Shown: positions 4,965 to 5,280 of the stretch, one piece after another
How positions within the stretch are numbered: position 1 is the stretch's first letter
Layout of the letters: every line of letters starts with the position of its first letter
The notes under the pieces: model-generated
The model's input: the letters and a program-made list of their open reading frames with translations, nothing else
Database searches by the model: none
Told to the model about the DNA's origin: nothing
Made by a program: the position numbers and the translations under genes
From: Bacillota bacterium
GTDB taxonomy: Bacteria > Bacillota > Sulfobacillia > Thermaerobacterales > Thermaerobacteraceae
Direction of reading: 5' to 3'
DNA: 5,280 bases
Assembly: GCA_003242195.1 (NCBI GenBank)
Contig: QGUQ01000145.1
Span: 1-5,280 of the forward strand

Positions 4965-5280
4965 GTCGCCAGGTCCGCCGCCGGCCTGGCCTCACCCGCC
5001 CGCAGGTGGCACGCCACCCAATGCCCGCCGCCCACGTCCACCAGCGGCGGCTCCTTCTCCCGGCAGATCGCCTCCGCCAGGGGGCAGCGGGTGTGGAAGC
5101 GGCAGCCCCGGGGCGGGTTCAGCGGGCTGGGCACGTCGCCCTGCAGGATGATCCGCTCCCGCTTCACCGTGGGGTCGGGGATGGGAATCGCCGACATCAG
5201 CGCCTCGGTGTAGGGGTGCCGGGGGTTCCGGTAGAGTTCCTGCTTGTCGGCCAGCTCCACCAGCTTCCCCAGGTACATCA
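4949..5280 (-). CDS. Oligopeptide/dipeptide ABC transporter ATP-binding protein, C-terminal part (OppF/DppF-like, partial)
   Basis: Only the last 110 or so codons are in the window; the gene enters from the right edge. The visible start reads MYLGKLVELA, which in this family follows the ATPase core, so the ATG at 5278 is internal and not the true start. Next come NPRHPYTEALMSAIP and PSPLNPPRGCRFHTRCP, the hallmark of the oligo/dipeptide transporter C-terminal (oligo_HPY) domain. Four cysteines, spaced C-x5-C-x6-C-x17-C, match the cluster that in a dipeptide transporter ATPase of a thermophilic anaerobe was reported to bind an iron-sulphur cluster. The protein would work at the inner face of the membrane, powering uptake of peptides or a related solute. 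A link to aromatic degradation is not shown. Its TAA stop lies inside the end of the convergent aldehyde dehydrogenase gene. Confidence 0.9.
   Translation of the reverse strand, partial: MYLGKLVELADKQELYRNPRHPYTEALMSAIPIPDPTVKRERIILQGDVPSPLNPPRGCRFHTRCPLAEAICREKEPPLVDVGGGHWVACHLRAGEARPAADLATHPSG

Noticed and set aside
1..5280. Mobile element, CRISPR array, tRNA/rRNA or phage/defence genes
   Set aside because: No transposase, terminal inverted repeats with target duplication, regularly spaced repeats, RNA-gene motifs or defence domains were seen; the coding space is filled by catabolic and transport genes.

Overview
This 5.28 kb window is GC-rich, apart from one AT-richer regulatory gap, and it holds a compact aromatic-degradation locus. 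Gene order and protein character fit a GC-rich, probably Gram-positive and possibly thermophilic bacterium: the extradiol dioxygenase looks like the PheB-type catechol 2,3-dioxygenases of thermophilic Bacillota, GTG starts follow strong purine-rich ribosome sites, and an Opp/Dpp-type peptide transporter ATPase lies next door. That placement is inference; no rRNA or other taxonomic marker is present.

Layout. The left two thirds is a minus-strand operon read from right to left. It starts with a small HpaC-type flavin reductase (2713-3204), followed with an ATGA stop/start overlap by an HpaB-type flavin-dependent phenol monooxygenase (1127-2716), and then by a two-domain extradiol catechol dioxygenase (36 to about 1043). 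A strong ribosome-binding site and GTG codon at the extreme left edge show that the operon continues beyond the window. The region from 3205 to 3509 is a divergent control region of lower GC, with several short palindromes and a possible -24/-12 promoter. To the right, on the plus strand, lies a complete aromatic aldehyde dehydrogenase of the vanillin/salicylaldehyde type (3510-4964). Its last 16 bases overlap the 3' end of a convergent gene whose C-terminal part is visible: the ATPase of an oligopeptide/dipeptide ABC transporter (4949-5280).

How the genes work together. The reductase supplies reduced flavin to the monooxygenase, which ortho-hydroxylates a monophenol to a catechol. The dioxygenase then opens the ring by meta cleavage. 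The aldehyde dehydrogenase most resembles enzymes that oxidise ring-bearing aldehydes rather than the ring-cleavage semialdehyde, so it may feed a phenolic acid into the pathway or detoxify aromatic aldehydes. The true substrate (phenol, 4-hydroxyphenylacetate or another phenolic) cannot be fixed from sequence alone. No regulator gene lies in the window.

I see no mobile element, CRISPR array, RNA gene or novel defence-like system. The points most worth a second look are the divergent control region and the unusual pairing of enzyme subfamilies.
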